A stretch of DNA of 64,000 bases, taken from positions 248,001 through 312,000 of the forward strand of contig JAFEVB010000022.1 in NCBI GenBank assembly GCA_032629725.1, written 5' to 3'. The DNA comes from Gremmenia infestans (taxonomy: Eukaryota; Ascomycota; Leotiomycetes; Helotiales; Hamatocanthoscyphaceae). The position numbers and the translations under genes were made by a program. Of the stretch, positions 34,038-45,700 are shown one piece after another (the stretch's first letter is position 1; each line of letters begins with the position of its first letter). The notes beneath the pieces were generated by a model. That model did no database searches. It saw only the letters and a list, made by a program, of their open reading frames with translations, and had not been told where the DNA came from.

Positions 34038-35583
34038 ATGGAAGGGTAAGACCCAGTAGCGTTGAGCATTATAAAATTTACGGCGCATGTTGAAAGTCGC
34101 TCAGAAATATAGAATAGACTTCTAATAACAGCATGCCTTGCCTTCTCCACGAGTCTCGGTTGCAGGTGTTCTGGCGGTATTTCATAACTTAATAGGGATT
34201 GCCTGATGTGCTGACCTTAGCTCTGACAATTCTCATCGCTTTCTTATTCCAGCATCTCATCTTCATCGACAAACTCCATGTTTCCCCTTTCAGCACATAC
34301 ACTCCCATTCCAGACTTTGTATACCTTACCGACATACATAAATGCCTTTTGAATAATATCTCTCACCGTTGTTGACATTTCTAGCTCTTGCTCCAAAGAT
34401 GTTTCACTCATTTTCTCATTACCCCCGTAAGGTAAGAGACGGATTAGAGAAGTCTGTCTATAACAAACACGGCATGTTTTTCTTCCCTCCTCTTATGTCT
34501 TATCTTTATCTTTATTTCATACATAGACTGGCTAATAGCATTCGTCGGACTCTACTAGGAAACGGGTTTGCGTCTTTCATAGTTCCATCGTTCTGGAGAA
34601 CTTGCTGGGTAAAGAGCAGTAGTTGAGATGTGCCCTGAGCTTTTGCCTGTTGTGGAGATTCTGGTGGGTTATAGATCATTTACTAAATCGGACATGCTTT
34701 TCCTTTGGGGTTGGGGTAGAGAGGAGTGAGGTTTAGGTATTACCTGGTAAGACTGAGCTCAAGGTTATGAATAGATGATGCGGTGAATTGGAGTTCAGGA
34801 AACTAGATCATCTAGTGACTTATTGGGTTTAGTTTCTTTGCTTTTTATCCATGGATGTATTGTGGGGGGAAAGTAAATGTAGCTTGTTATTCCTGATTAG
34901 AAAGTTTATGATGTAAAAACGATATTCACGAGTGATGTGATGTGTAAGTTATGTCGGAGTTGTTTGGGTTCGCCAGCTTGCAAATAGTTGAAGGATGGAA
35001 CATTAGGTTGCTTGAGAGATAAGGGGGCACGCAAGAACACTTGCTTCATAATGGAGTGAGATTTGAGAAATAACACATCCTAAAGTTTCTGGACCGAATT
35101 TACAATTGTTCCCAAGTAGTATAGGGATAAGTTCCAAGTAGGCTTCCAAGCTAGATTCAGATAAAGACATGCTTAAAGGGGTATAAAACATCTAACCAAG
35201 GATGGCGCATATGGCATCAAGTGACGCGTACCGCGCGCTAGCACTTCCTGCCTACTAATCCATCGTGAAAGCGTATAGATCCCGAACTCCTGGCGCTTCA
35301 TTCCTATCCTCCCCCCATGACATGAATTCCAGAAACCAAACTCCAGCAAGGCTGACGTCGTTAAATCCCTCAGCTTCCAGTTTCAGCCTCCCTTCCGATC
35401 GGTGCTTCCGCAGGAATGTATAGCTGATCTACAGTACCACGCCTCGGGAAGGATCCCGAGGAAGCGACCCCATTTTCTTCCCGCTTGTTTGTCGAAGCGA
35501 AGGAACATTACGTTCCTTACTTTACTCCTTCCTCTACCAATAGCCTTTTTATGAGAGATCGAGAAAGACAAAGGGGTGAGGGT
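34038..35583. other. Intergenic region
   Basis: About 1.5 kb, AT-rich in the middle. No frame with splice support or recognisable similarity is seen. Confidence 0.45.
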
Positions 35584-36009
35584 TTAGAAGATAGGATAAT
35601 ATGTATGAGTGGCAGCGCTGTAGCTGATGGGCCCGGTGTAAAAACAGTAACAGAACCAGTTATCGCAGTCTTCGTCGTCTTTGAGGGAGCGGGAGCTGCA
35701 GGGGATGTATGTAGAGTTGTTTGCTTCTCGCACTTCCTTCATTCGGTTTGAAGTTGTGGACGGGGGTGTGTAGCTTGGTGGGCGTTGGAGATGTGGTTGG
35801 GGAGGTGTCGATTTGGTGTTTGTTGTGTGGATGCTTTGGGGGCTTGAATGGATGGGATTTTGAGGGGAGTATGCTGGTGGTGGCACTTGGAGTGAGGATG
35901 AAGATGCCAGGGGATAAGATGTGAGGGGTGGTGAGAGAGTTGGACCAAGTCTCGCGGCGTATGGGGGGGGTTGGTGTCTGGTTGCCGAGTAGTGTGGTGG
36001 CGACGGCAT
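35584..36009 (-). CDS. Possible small Pro-rich protein
   Basis: A 141-codon frame from an ATG at 36009. The first 90 residues are Pro/Ser/Thr/Gln/Tyr-rich with repeated PPxY-like pieces (QPPPYAARL, VPPPAYSP, QRPPSYTPP). The end carries a Cys/Trp/Tyr cluster (CDNWFCYCFYTG). PPxY motifs can bind WW domains, so an adaptor for a Nedd4-type ubiquitin ligase is conceivable. Low complexity makes a chance ORF equally plausible, and no intron or neighbour supports it. Confidence 0.33.
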   Translation of the reverse strand: MPSPPHYSATRHQPPPYAARLGPTLSPPLTSYPLASSSSLQVPPPAYSPQNPIHSSPQSIHTTNTKSTPPQPHLQRPPSYTPPSTTSNRMKEVREANNSTYIPCSSRSLKDDEDCDNWFCYCFYTGPISYSAATHTYYPIF

Positions 36010-38760
36010 TGTGGACTTGAAAGTAAAGACTGGCGTCTCTGTTTCTCGCTTCCTTTACATGGATAGTTGATAACTTATAATCTATATCCGAATTTTTGAC
36101 GATGTTCTGGTTGTGCATGGAGTAAAGGAGTGACAAAACCTCAAAGGTAATGAGGATTGAAGCAAAACAAGGGGAGAAAATTGAAGAGGAGATATATGCT
36201 AACATTGAACTCTTTTACAACAAGTTGGCTTCAACAATAAGCATTGGTTATTGATGGGGAGGAGATGCGCTGGCAGGCTGAAAACGAAACGACGATCTAG
36301 CTCACGTCAGAGAAGCTCAGCCTTTCGTGATCCAACTCCAAGTCGGTTCTGATTCGAATGAGAATCGCGAGAATCATCCAAACGCTTGTTTTTAATATTA
36401 GAACTGCACCTAAAATTTATTGAGTCTACGCTAGAGAACACTTGCATTAGAAGAACATAGTGATAATCTAAGTAGAGATAGAACGCAACTGCGAGTTAGT
36501 TGTTTGACGTTGCTGACAGCAGAAACTAAGAAAGAAACTCTCAGCCTTTTATCTACAAATTTGAAGCGACGAATAGAAAAATGTGTTATTTTTGGAACGT
36601 GGGGAAACTTTGTATCTGGACGAATGGGGTGATGGTGGGCCGAAGGATCAATAGCCTCCAGGTCAGCCTTTTAGTCTGCAGGAGTGGTCGTCGTTAGGGT
36701 CGTCAGATGCTTGCGTAAGGACATCCTCACGGATCCTGTATATCGGGTTTGTCAGGTTTGTTTCAACTCCTTCAATCTACGAGCATGATGATGAATTGAT
36801 TAAACAAAGATAGAAACGAAGATATGACTCAACCGAAATGCTGCGACTCCACTCATTCAAGCGCCCCAAAAAGCAAAAATAGATAGCCACACCCTATTCA
36901 AAGTTTCGATTAAGGTATTTATGATGGTCAACCTCGCTAAGATAAGACTTTTAACATTTGTGGATGATTTGACGAGGAAATAAGTGCCCGAAGGGCTCGA
37001 CAGGATTGTATTTAGATATTGAATAAGCCACGGTGCCTCGTGATAGAAGCTAATAGAGAGTCGTCCAAAAAGGAGCACTCTAATATTCAGTTCATGTTGA
37101 TGAAAATAATAAAAGTTTGAGATCGAAATATCATTTTGGAAAGTTTGATAATAAGGTGGAACGGCTGACTTGGCGACGAGGGGTCGGGCGGCTTCAATTT
37201 TGGAAGCGGCTAAGGCGTCTTACGAACCAAAATCTGAGTGCTCTCTGATTCTGAGAATTATAAGAAAATAATTATATAATCATAAATGAAGCTACAAATG
37301 TAGAGGTAATACTCGCGTGTATCAAAACATTCCGACAAGCGCCAGCCATCGTAGGGCAGAAACAATCACAACATTCCTGTGCCGCAATCGCAACTTGTGT
37401 ACCAGCAAATAAAAGTTATGTGAGCGAATATTGCTATTTTCATCCTCAGCTCAGTGCGGGTGCTTCCCCACAATGTTTGGACTTGGACTCTCGAGCGCTT
37501 GCAGCGAATGACTAGCCGTGAGGCATCGACGTTGGAAATAGCTTCACCCCATCTCAGCATGCCACTTGCAGTACAAGTGATGGACACAGCAAAGCGGTAA
37601 CACGTGCATACCATTCCGGCCTTCCTCTGGTCGTCATGCAGATTCTGGAACACCAAATCACATGTTGGCTATCTTGAAATAACTCTATTAACCTTCGCCG
37701 CTACCTCACAGACTTGTTGATGCGATGCACTTTATATTTGCTTTTGCATTGTTGTTCCGTTCCGTACATACCTCCGTACCTTGATCCTGCTTCGGCCTCC
37801 GTGAAGCAGAAATAGACTTCAGATTTAAATGCCTGTGCAAGCAGGGTGTTTCGGCCCAGCACGTGATTCAAGGCAAAGCTGAGATGTGCCGGCATGGAAC
37901 ATGGTTCACATGTTGGAAACGGCTCTCAGATGGCAGGATCCAGGATGCAGATTATGCATACCTCCCTCACCCGAAGCAAAAAGAGATATCAAAGAAAATA
38001 ACCCGAGGAACGCAGGACCGAGCCTTATCCCAAGAATGGAGCTGAATCTTTCACTTCAAGCTTCGGATACGTATGGTATCAGTTCTCATGTGTTGCCGCT
38101 GCAGTGCGAGGTCACTCACTCGTATGCACTTAGCCAATCGCGAGACAGAAAGTCACATCAAATGGTGAGTAACACAGATATTTCCGCATCACGGTACTGT
38201 ATGAGGCCAGGTTGTATGTATCTTGGTAAATGCGCTGGATGCAGGTAAGACGGCGAAGTTATGAAGTACGGAGTACCTCCATACGGCTTTCTGCAATTTA
38301 GGGGCTCATAAGAAGTGATTCACGTGATATGCTGGGAAGCTCTGCTGTCAGCCTCTCATGTTGCACGAAGCCCTTCGCGCGAAATCGCGTGAAGCATCGT
38401 TTCTTCTCAAGAGTGGCCAGGCCTTGTTTGACACCACACCACACCATCTGTTTGCGCCTCGGGAAACGAATCTCACTCGCAGGATCTGCTTCTCAATCCT
38501 TTCGGAGGCACCTTCCTTTGCCTGTCCTTGAAGGCTTGAATCTACCCACCCCGAAACCAGCGCCAGTACCGTATGAGGCAAATTCGATACTGCGCTGCAC
38601 AAACCCACGAATATCAATATTAGCGAAGTAAGAATCTAAAATCCGTTATCGATATGTAAAACTTAATTAAGATTTGGTGTAGTTAACTCTCCGAAGAACA
38701 AGACTGGCGGTGAGTTTCAGGGGCTGATTGATTGGACGGTAGGCAGTTTTGGGTCAAAGC

Positions 38761-38787
38761 TTATTGGACACAAGCTGTGTCCAATAA
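38761..38787. repeat. Perfect 12-base inverted repeat containing CCAAT boxes
   Basis: Left arm TTATTGGACACA (38761-38772), three-base spacer, right arm TGTGTCCAATAA (38776-38787). The arms are perfectly complementary and each carries a CCAAT box pointing in opposite directions. It could be a dyad binding site, a hairpin, or a tiny inverted-repeat relic. It lies far from any recognised start codon. Confidence 0.75.
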
Positions 38788-39659
38788 CACGCAAGGCTGG
38801 CCTACCTGCCTGTTGGAACTCTGAAGCTTGGAAGCCTCAAGCGGGAGCTCTGGCTGGTGGCTCGTGAGATTCTTTAGGCGGCTGGTAAAGTTACCATGCC
38901 ATCCCGTCTCTAGGATGTCTCTTGTTGTGCTGGAGAATAGCGGCAAGCAGATTGAGAGGAGGCTGGCATTTGCAGGTGTAGTGCTGTTAGTCGATGTTTC
39001 CTCGACGTCGAATCACGAATGACACCAGTACCTACCATACAGAGTACTGTAAAACGCAAGGCCAAAACTAGTGTTGGCTGAGGCATGAAACTCACGCAGT
39101 GCAGTGAAAGTTCCAGCCTGCATGGATCGTGTGGATTATGCCCAGTTTATGCACGTTTGTGCAGAGATAATACAAGTAAGTGAGCAATGCAGCTTGACCA
39201 GCGAGGCTGTGGAAAAATCAAGCCGGCAGTATATAAAGAAATAGCCAATAAATGATTCAAAGGAAAATATTGGCTGCAGAGCACAAACCAAGTGGTCAAC
39301 TATAGGTTCATGCTAACTATAAGTGGCATATAGTGGGTAAATACAGCATGAATTGACGCGTACTTCTTTGCAATTACGATGCCATTAGTCACAATTGGGG
39401 CGTGGATTTGGCTTTAGAATTAAGTAGTTTCCATATTCCTTGTCAGCCTGCCGGCGATCCTTGTCTCGCTTTGCATCGGACAGCGCCACCGTCCTACTCC
39501 CCACAGCGAGACATACACACACCAATCAATCAGTGGCAAGCAGTCCCGGCGATCCAGCCTCGAAAGCAGCCTCACTTCTCCCAGTGGCGACGGTGATTGG
39601 GTGTAAGCGGGAAATAGAGATTTGAGAAATGACACGAAAAAGTTGGGAATGGCTGCTTG

Positions 39660-39682
39660 CACTAGGCGGAAGGCGCCTAGTG
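39660..39682. repeat. Perfect 9-base inverted repeat
   Basis: Arms CACTAGGCG (39660-39668) and CGCCTAGTG (39674-39682) flank a five-base spacer, with more CCTAG-type words just downstream (39683-39697). It resembles a transposon end or hairpin relic, but no element body is recognised nearby. Confidence 0.6.
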
Positions 39683-41192
39683 CCTGGGTGCCCTAGTCGA
39701 AAAGCAGGTTTATTCCATACTCTGTTCCGTACACCCTATTCGTAACAAGGCTGTCCATTGCTCGGGCGCAGCAATCCACACCTCTATCCACCAAAAAGTC
39801 AACGTCCACCACGAGAAACACAGGCGGCGAGCAAGGGTTAAGGCTTGAACCACGTCGCTGCTGATTTGCTGAAGCGCCCGGTTTCCATGCCCATGCTCAC
39901 TCGCTGTACTAAAAATCCACCAGGATCGAGCCGGAGATTGGCTACAACGGTTGAACGATGACACATCACAATGCAGCAGTAATTCGAAATCCCATGGCCT
40001 AGAGACTTGCCGAAGGCACCTGGGCTCGATCGACAGAAGATGAAGGAACAACCGAAGGAATTATTGGAGTGATCTGGCGCCCAGCCGTGCAAGATTGTCA
40101 CCCAATCAGACGACGACGAAGGTGCAAACTTTTTATTTCCTGCATTGATCGCTGGGAGCCCATGAGTGGCAGAGGCACCAACGAACGAATGAAAGCCATA
40201 CCATACGGTCCATACCGTATCGGCGTCACCTGTACTTAGCAAAAGCTTCACCTGGTCTCATGGCCACGCAGCCTGCCTGCCGAGGGTCTCAGATGGCTGT
40301 CTGGCTAGCACTGGAATTCATGCGATCCCATCCGTAAGCGACACAGGGCGACGAGTGGTCTCGTTGCCCAGCGTGGTGGGCGCCACAACAACACGCAAAC
40401 AGCCACCAACTGCGACACACATCCACTCACGTATGGCATGGGCTGCAATAGTCGGCTCGAATGAAATGGCATGACCCAGCATAATCTGCAGGGACGGAGC
40501 ACCAGGAGGATTGTGCCCGCGACAGGCCTGTATTTTCCCAACGCCCGCCTCGCTCACAGTCCAAGTCCCCCAGACGCACAGACTCGGAGTGAGAAGATCA
40601 ACCCCCTGCTATTTTACGGCCTCTGCGTCACAAAGGTCATTCGTACCCCAGCAGCACTAATTAATGGCTCATACAGTGGTAGTAAGCACCGCCTTATTCC
40701 ATAAATTATGTTGCTCGAAGCCTCGAAGTACCTAGTCAGTCCGTCCGTACTAGTCCAACCAGGTTCTCGTCCTCGTCCTATCTGGGAACTTGGGAAGCCG
40801 GCGTAATTCTGTAAACTAAGCTAGCCCTCCTTAGCCCCTGCGCCGGAACTAGCAGTTGATATACATTGTCGTCTCCCCCTCCTTAAGCGTCACATCACCA
40901 ACCTCACTTCTCAACATCTCTCTATTGCGACTCGATCTCCCCTACCACTCTCCTTCGTACCTAACCGTCGCATCTAACGAACGCTTCCTCTGTTCTCTTG
41001 CCCAAGACGTCTCTCTTCACAAAACAGCTGCGCAATCTACATCGTGGCGACCTGAACGACAACATTTAATTCCAAGGCATAACCATCCAGAGGATATTTT
41101 TGGATCCATTTTCTTTGTGTGTTCTTTGGACCATATTCTTAGGACCACTTGCCCATCCAAGGGACTTCCTGACTTCGGTTTCCATTTTTGCC

Positions 41193-42715
41193 ATGTCCAA
41201 TGCTCTATTGACACCGCCACCATCTCCCCAAGGAATTTCCTACGGACCACAGTTTAGGAGCTCAGTATCACAGCCGCCATACAACTCACCTCTTACCCCA
41301 CCTCACACACCTCCACAGTCACAGACGCCAGCCTTGAGGACTCGTGCGAGCTTACGCCAATCGAATGCCCTTCGCCTGAAGGTCCCTCCTCCACCCGAAT
41401 CACGTATAGGTATATTCCTTGGAAAGTCCTTGCAATTGAAGACAATATTGGGGACTGGTGCCTATGGTGTGGTTTATTCTGCTTTCGACTACAACACCTT
41501 GACCTGGTATGCAGTAAAGGCCCTAAACAAATACAACCCAAATGGAGAACCTTTGGACAAAAGACAACGGGACTTCCAGTCTAGGGAAATCCAGCTTCAT
41601 TACGCAGCCTCCGTACATCCTAACATAGTTTCTATGCTAAAGATTGTGGATGACCCAGAATGCACCTTCGTCATTCTGGAATATTGCCCGGAGGGTGACC
41701 TTTTCTCGAACATCACCGAGAGAGGCACATACGTGAGTAATGATGGTCTTGTCCGGAATGCCTTCCTCCAGATCCTGGATGCTGTTGAGCATTGCCACCG
41801 TTTGGGAATATACCATAGGGATCTCAAGCCGGAGAATATTTTGGTTTCCAATTCCGGCATGAATGTTCTGCTTGCCGATTTTGGACTTGCGACTACGGAC
41901 CCGGAGTCTGACGACCACGGTTGCGGATCAACCTTTTACATGAGTCCAGGTAGGCCTTGTTGAACCCCTCCCCTCTTATCATCTAACCTTTCTCGTTCCA
42001 TTTAGAATGCCTGGATCAATCTTCAAGGAAGCCATCATACCGATGTGCACCAAACGACATATGGTCCCTAGGTGTGATCCTGGTCAATCTCACATGTGGC
42101 CGCAATCCGTGGAAACAAGCTTCGGAAGAGGATTCCACATACCGAGCTTTCAAGAAGGACCGGAATTTCTTGAAGTCCATTCTTCCACTGTCGGATGAAC
42201 TGAACGACATTCTAGGTATGGTTTTTGAAAGCGACCCACAGAAAAGGATCACCGTTGGGCAGCTCAAGCATCTCATTTGCCAATGTCCCGGTTTCTCTGC
42301 ACCAGTCCAGTCTCAACAACTACCAACGCAATCCCCATCATCACGTAGCGTGTCTTCCAACAGTTCCAGCGATTCGTATGGGTCCTCCAACGAGTCGATG
42401 GTATCGTCGACCTCGTCAATATCATCAGATGGCTCTGACTTTTCCGCTTGTGATTCTCCGATGGGCATCGAGCAAGATTTCCGAGGCGACGTCCCAGTTG
42501 CTACCAACGGACCAAATCAACGCCACCCACCACAAGTCAAACAGACATACGTTATTCCCTCGCATTCGGACTTCCAACAACAATACTACCAAGGCCCAGC
42601 CAAACAGAATGCCTTTGAGCAGCCATGGATATACGACACGTCTTATGATCAGGTTCCCCCTATGTGTCAGGCCTTACCTGCTTTCCACTCCGCTTTCCAT
42701 CATTACCAGTTCTAA
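41193..42715 (+). CDS. Ran1/Pat1-Vhs1-type serine/threonine kinase
   Basis: Two exons (41193-41949, 42006-42715) give 488 aa. A Pro/Ser-rich head (residues 1-75, with TPPPSP and TPPHTPP) precedes the kinase domain: Gly loop LGTGAYGVVYSA, VK in WYAVKALNK, catalytic loop HRDLKPEN with D210, DFG at 229-231, then the spliced CGSTFYMSPE activation segment and WSLGVILVNLTCGRNPW. The FYMSPE and NLTCGRNPW motifs are typical of the fungal Ran1/Pat1, Sks1 and Vhs1 group. In fission yeast Ran1/Pat1 blocks meiosis; in budding yeast Sks1 and Vhs1 act in nutrient signalling. The tail is Ser/Gln/Tyr-rich. The start is the first ATG after a long CT-rich leader; in-frame sequence upstream has no ATG. Confidence 0.92.
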
Positions 42716-45700
42716 ACAGTCTTTGGCTGTAGTTGGTATTTCCCAATGGCTAAGCTTGAAAGCTTTATGAACTTGTCAATGGTCTCGTTACATATTAGAT
42801 TGTCTTCCATTCTCCCTTAGGACACCTGGAAATACAGTGGCATGCACTAGGACACTGGGTTTCACACCCATGGTCACATCAGGGATTCCATACATGTGCC
42901 GCCAGGGGAAACCAGTGAACCATTGGAATCTCCCACCTAAGGATACATCCGTATGAGGTCTCCAACCCACATTGGACCCCAAAAATTGAACCAAATAACA
43001 AGCAGAAGAAAAGCACCTTGTGGATTTTCTGTTCCACTCAGCTCACATGTCGTTCTACTGTATATTTTTCGTTTGTTTAAACATTTAGCACGGCGCACAG
43101 GATAAAATGGTGGTTGGCCAGACTGTTTTGGGCAAAAGATCTGATTTATATCTATCTTACATAATTTTTATTTCATTGCGAGGCGTTTCAATAGAGCTGG
43201 CATGCTCTGAGATTCGGGAGGTTGAATCAATTCTTTGGTTGGGAAAGCATACTGCAAGCGAAGACGCATGCTGTGGAGTACATTGTCTGGGTAGACATCT
43301 TTGTTTTCGATTTCGGTGGAACCATTTGGTCGATACATATTTTTATTTGCTCAGTGGGAGGATACCCACTGGAATACGTTAGAAGCAAGGTGTTCATCAA
43401 TATTGAAAAGGTGGCTCACTCGGCTAGTGACGGCCTATTATATACGTTTGGGGACCAGATACTGGTCTCCTACACTTGGAAAGGAAAAGGAAAGATTCAG
43501 TGTACATTTATTTACATAACGAGACTTACGAAGAACTCGAATGATGACTCGAGAAATACAATATCAGATTCACATCTTACAAACAATATATCTTCATCTA
43601 CTTGCGGCTGTCGTGATCTAGACAAATATCAAGACGAAGCTTGATTAATTTACTTACCCCTCCCTCCATCGTCCTCGTATTTGGACTTTAGCCGCAAAGT
43701 ACATAGCATCACTAAACTTCCCGATTTCCTTTTGTTGAACCATTCGGCTTACGCCCCGGCATGCACACATAACGCCCCAAATTATCTAAATTACGCAGTA
43801 GCGTTGTACTATACAGTAGCTTGGACTTGGCCTTGCATGAAAGATATAGCGCGATTCAGCTCCATGATAGGCGTAACGCTTCTCGCCACCGTTCGCCTTA
43901 CTTTTGCCCTTGGCCCTGCGCTGGGCTTGGCTGTGTAACCAATAACGGGCAGTCCTTTGTTCTGGTGAAATCTGACATGCATGCATTTACTTGACAGAGA
44001 GAAAGAGGGTATCTGTCACATGCTGGGGGACGATTGGATGAGAGGGATGAAGTGGATGAGGGATAAGTAAGTCAACACTCTAGAATTGCATGCGGAGAAT
44101 TATCCGCGGTTGGTTGTTTACCCTTTTTTTTCTTGATGGTGTGTGGGTATGATGGTAAGGTGCCTAACAAAGTAAGCACATCGCATCAAAGAAGGCAAGT
44201 AAGTATAATCCAGTACGACAATGTGTCAAAGCCGTAGGTAAGCACAAGACAAGGCGGGCACGTAGGTAGGCAGACTCGGGCGGGAGTGGCGCTGCTGCCT
44301 CCACATCCACGTGTTGCGATGGAAGTGAGGTCTCCACGTGAAATATCACTGTCACTCAGAGCGTGGCCTTGATGGTGAAAAGTCCACAATTCTATTCTCG
44401 TTGTTTTTGCGGTACCGTTGGTTTGTTTTCATCCAGGCATGTGTCGAGGCTTATCGTGGAAAGCTATGCTCTAGAACTTCTTGCGAATTCTACGTACGTA
44501 GCTACTCGGTGTTTCCCGTTGCTAGGATCACGAGGGCTGAAGCCTTGCTTCTTGTGCGCATCAAATTTTCTCGTTATCATGCCGTTGATCGATTTTGTAA
44601 CTCGAGTGCAGTCTAGGATGAGCATGTATATTTCCAGGTACTCAGTAGTAGTAGTAGGTACAGGAATCTTGGTGGATCGATGATGTGTTACAATGTACTT
44701 TGATCAGAGGTCTAAAGATGAACTGCCTTGAAAAAGATCATGATATTTCTTGTGGCTCTAGAGAGGGCATCTATCCCGCTCTGAAAGGATAGGGTTGCGG
44801 CATGATGAGCTCTTCGAAGTCTAAATACCTAAAGGTGGTCTTAAAAACTCGCAAGCTCGAATGATCAGACCTAGCCACCGCATTTGCGGTTGGAAGGGCG
44901 AGAGATAAAGACAAAACATGAAGAGAAGTTAAAGCCAATGCAAAGTTTCACATCTCTCTTACTCCCACATTTTATCCTGGCCGAAGTAGGAGAGCGTCGT
45001 TTCGCTGTAACTCTTCCTATTCTTCCCTCCCCTTTCCCTCTCGCTTAAATCATTGCCCGCACTCCACTCCCTGAGTGTCGTTGATATACACTGCAACACA
45101 CTTACTCTTGGATCCCGCAAACTCGTGTAACGGTCCCGTATTATTGTCTTTGTAGTACGTGTCTAGTAGTCTACGGACTACGGGTCCCAAATGATTTATT
45201 TCCAAAAAAAATGGCTTCAGAAGCCCAGAATTTTAGCCCCTGGTACAAGTAGCCCGAAGAGACCAGTGCGGGTTCCTTTCGCTGTAATTATTTTTCGCTT
45301 TATCTGGCGAGTCGTAGACTTTGGAATGCTAAGAGCCTCAACTCAAAGCTAGCTAGAAGTTGCCCTTTAAGGACCGCACGCTAAAGTTAGTGTCACGTGG
45401 TATATGAATCCACGAGAACACTAGTCGCAACACTTTACTGTGTAACAGCTAGAGTACCATAAAATGACCTCTAGTACGGCTGATCTTTGCACAGAATTTT
45501 CTTACTTAGAAATGTTCTGGGTTGACTGAGCGCAAAAACCTTCATCCCCCATTGACGGTAAATGTGGAAACCGGGCCGGAGATTTACGACATATAGTAAA
45601 TATTCCAGAAAGACGCGCTGAGACCTAATTCAAAGGTCAGAGATATCCGCCGCATATGCTAATATGACTGTTAAATCATTACAATGCGAGTTCATGACTA

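Larger units (their letters stand above)
36010..41192. other. Gene-free interval (5.2 kb) including the Ran1-type kinase leader
   Basis: No gene is supported. It contains two short perfect dyads (38761-38787 and 39660-39682, listed separately) and a GC-richer block at 39420-40560 with overlapping short frames on several strands but no coherent protein. From about 40860 to 41192 the sequence is CT-rich and has no ATG before 41193, so this is most likely the long 5' leader of the kinase gene. Confidence 0.45.

Noticed and set aside
40856..41257. Upstream + strand frame before the Ran1-type kinase
   Set aside because: It lies in the CT-rich leader, has no ATG before 41193 and overlaps the kinase start in another frame.
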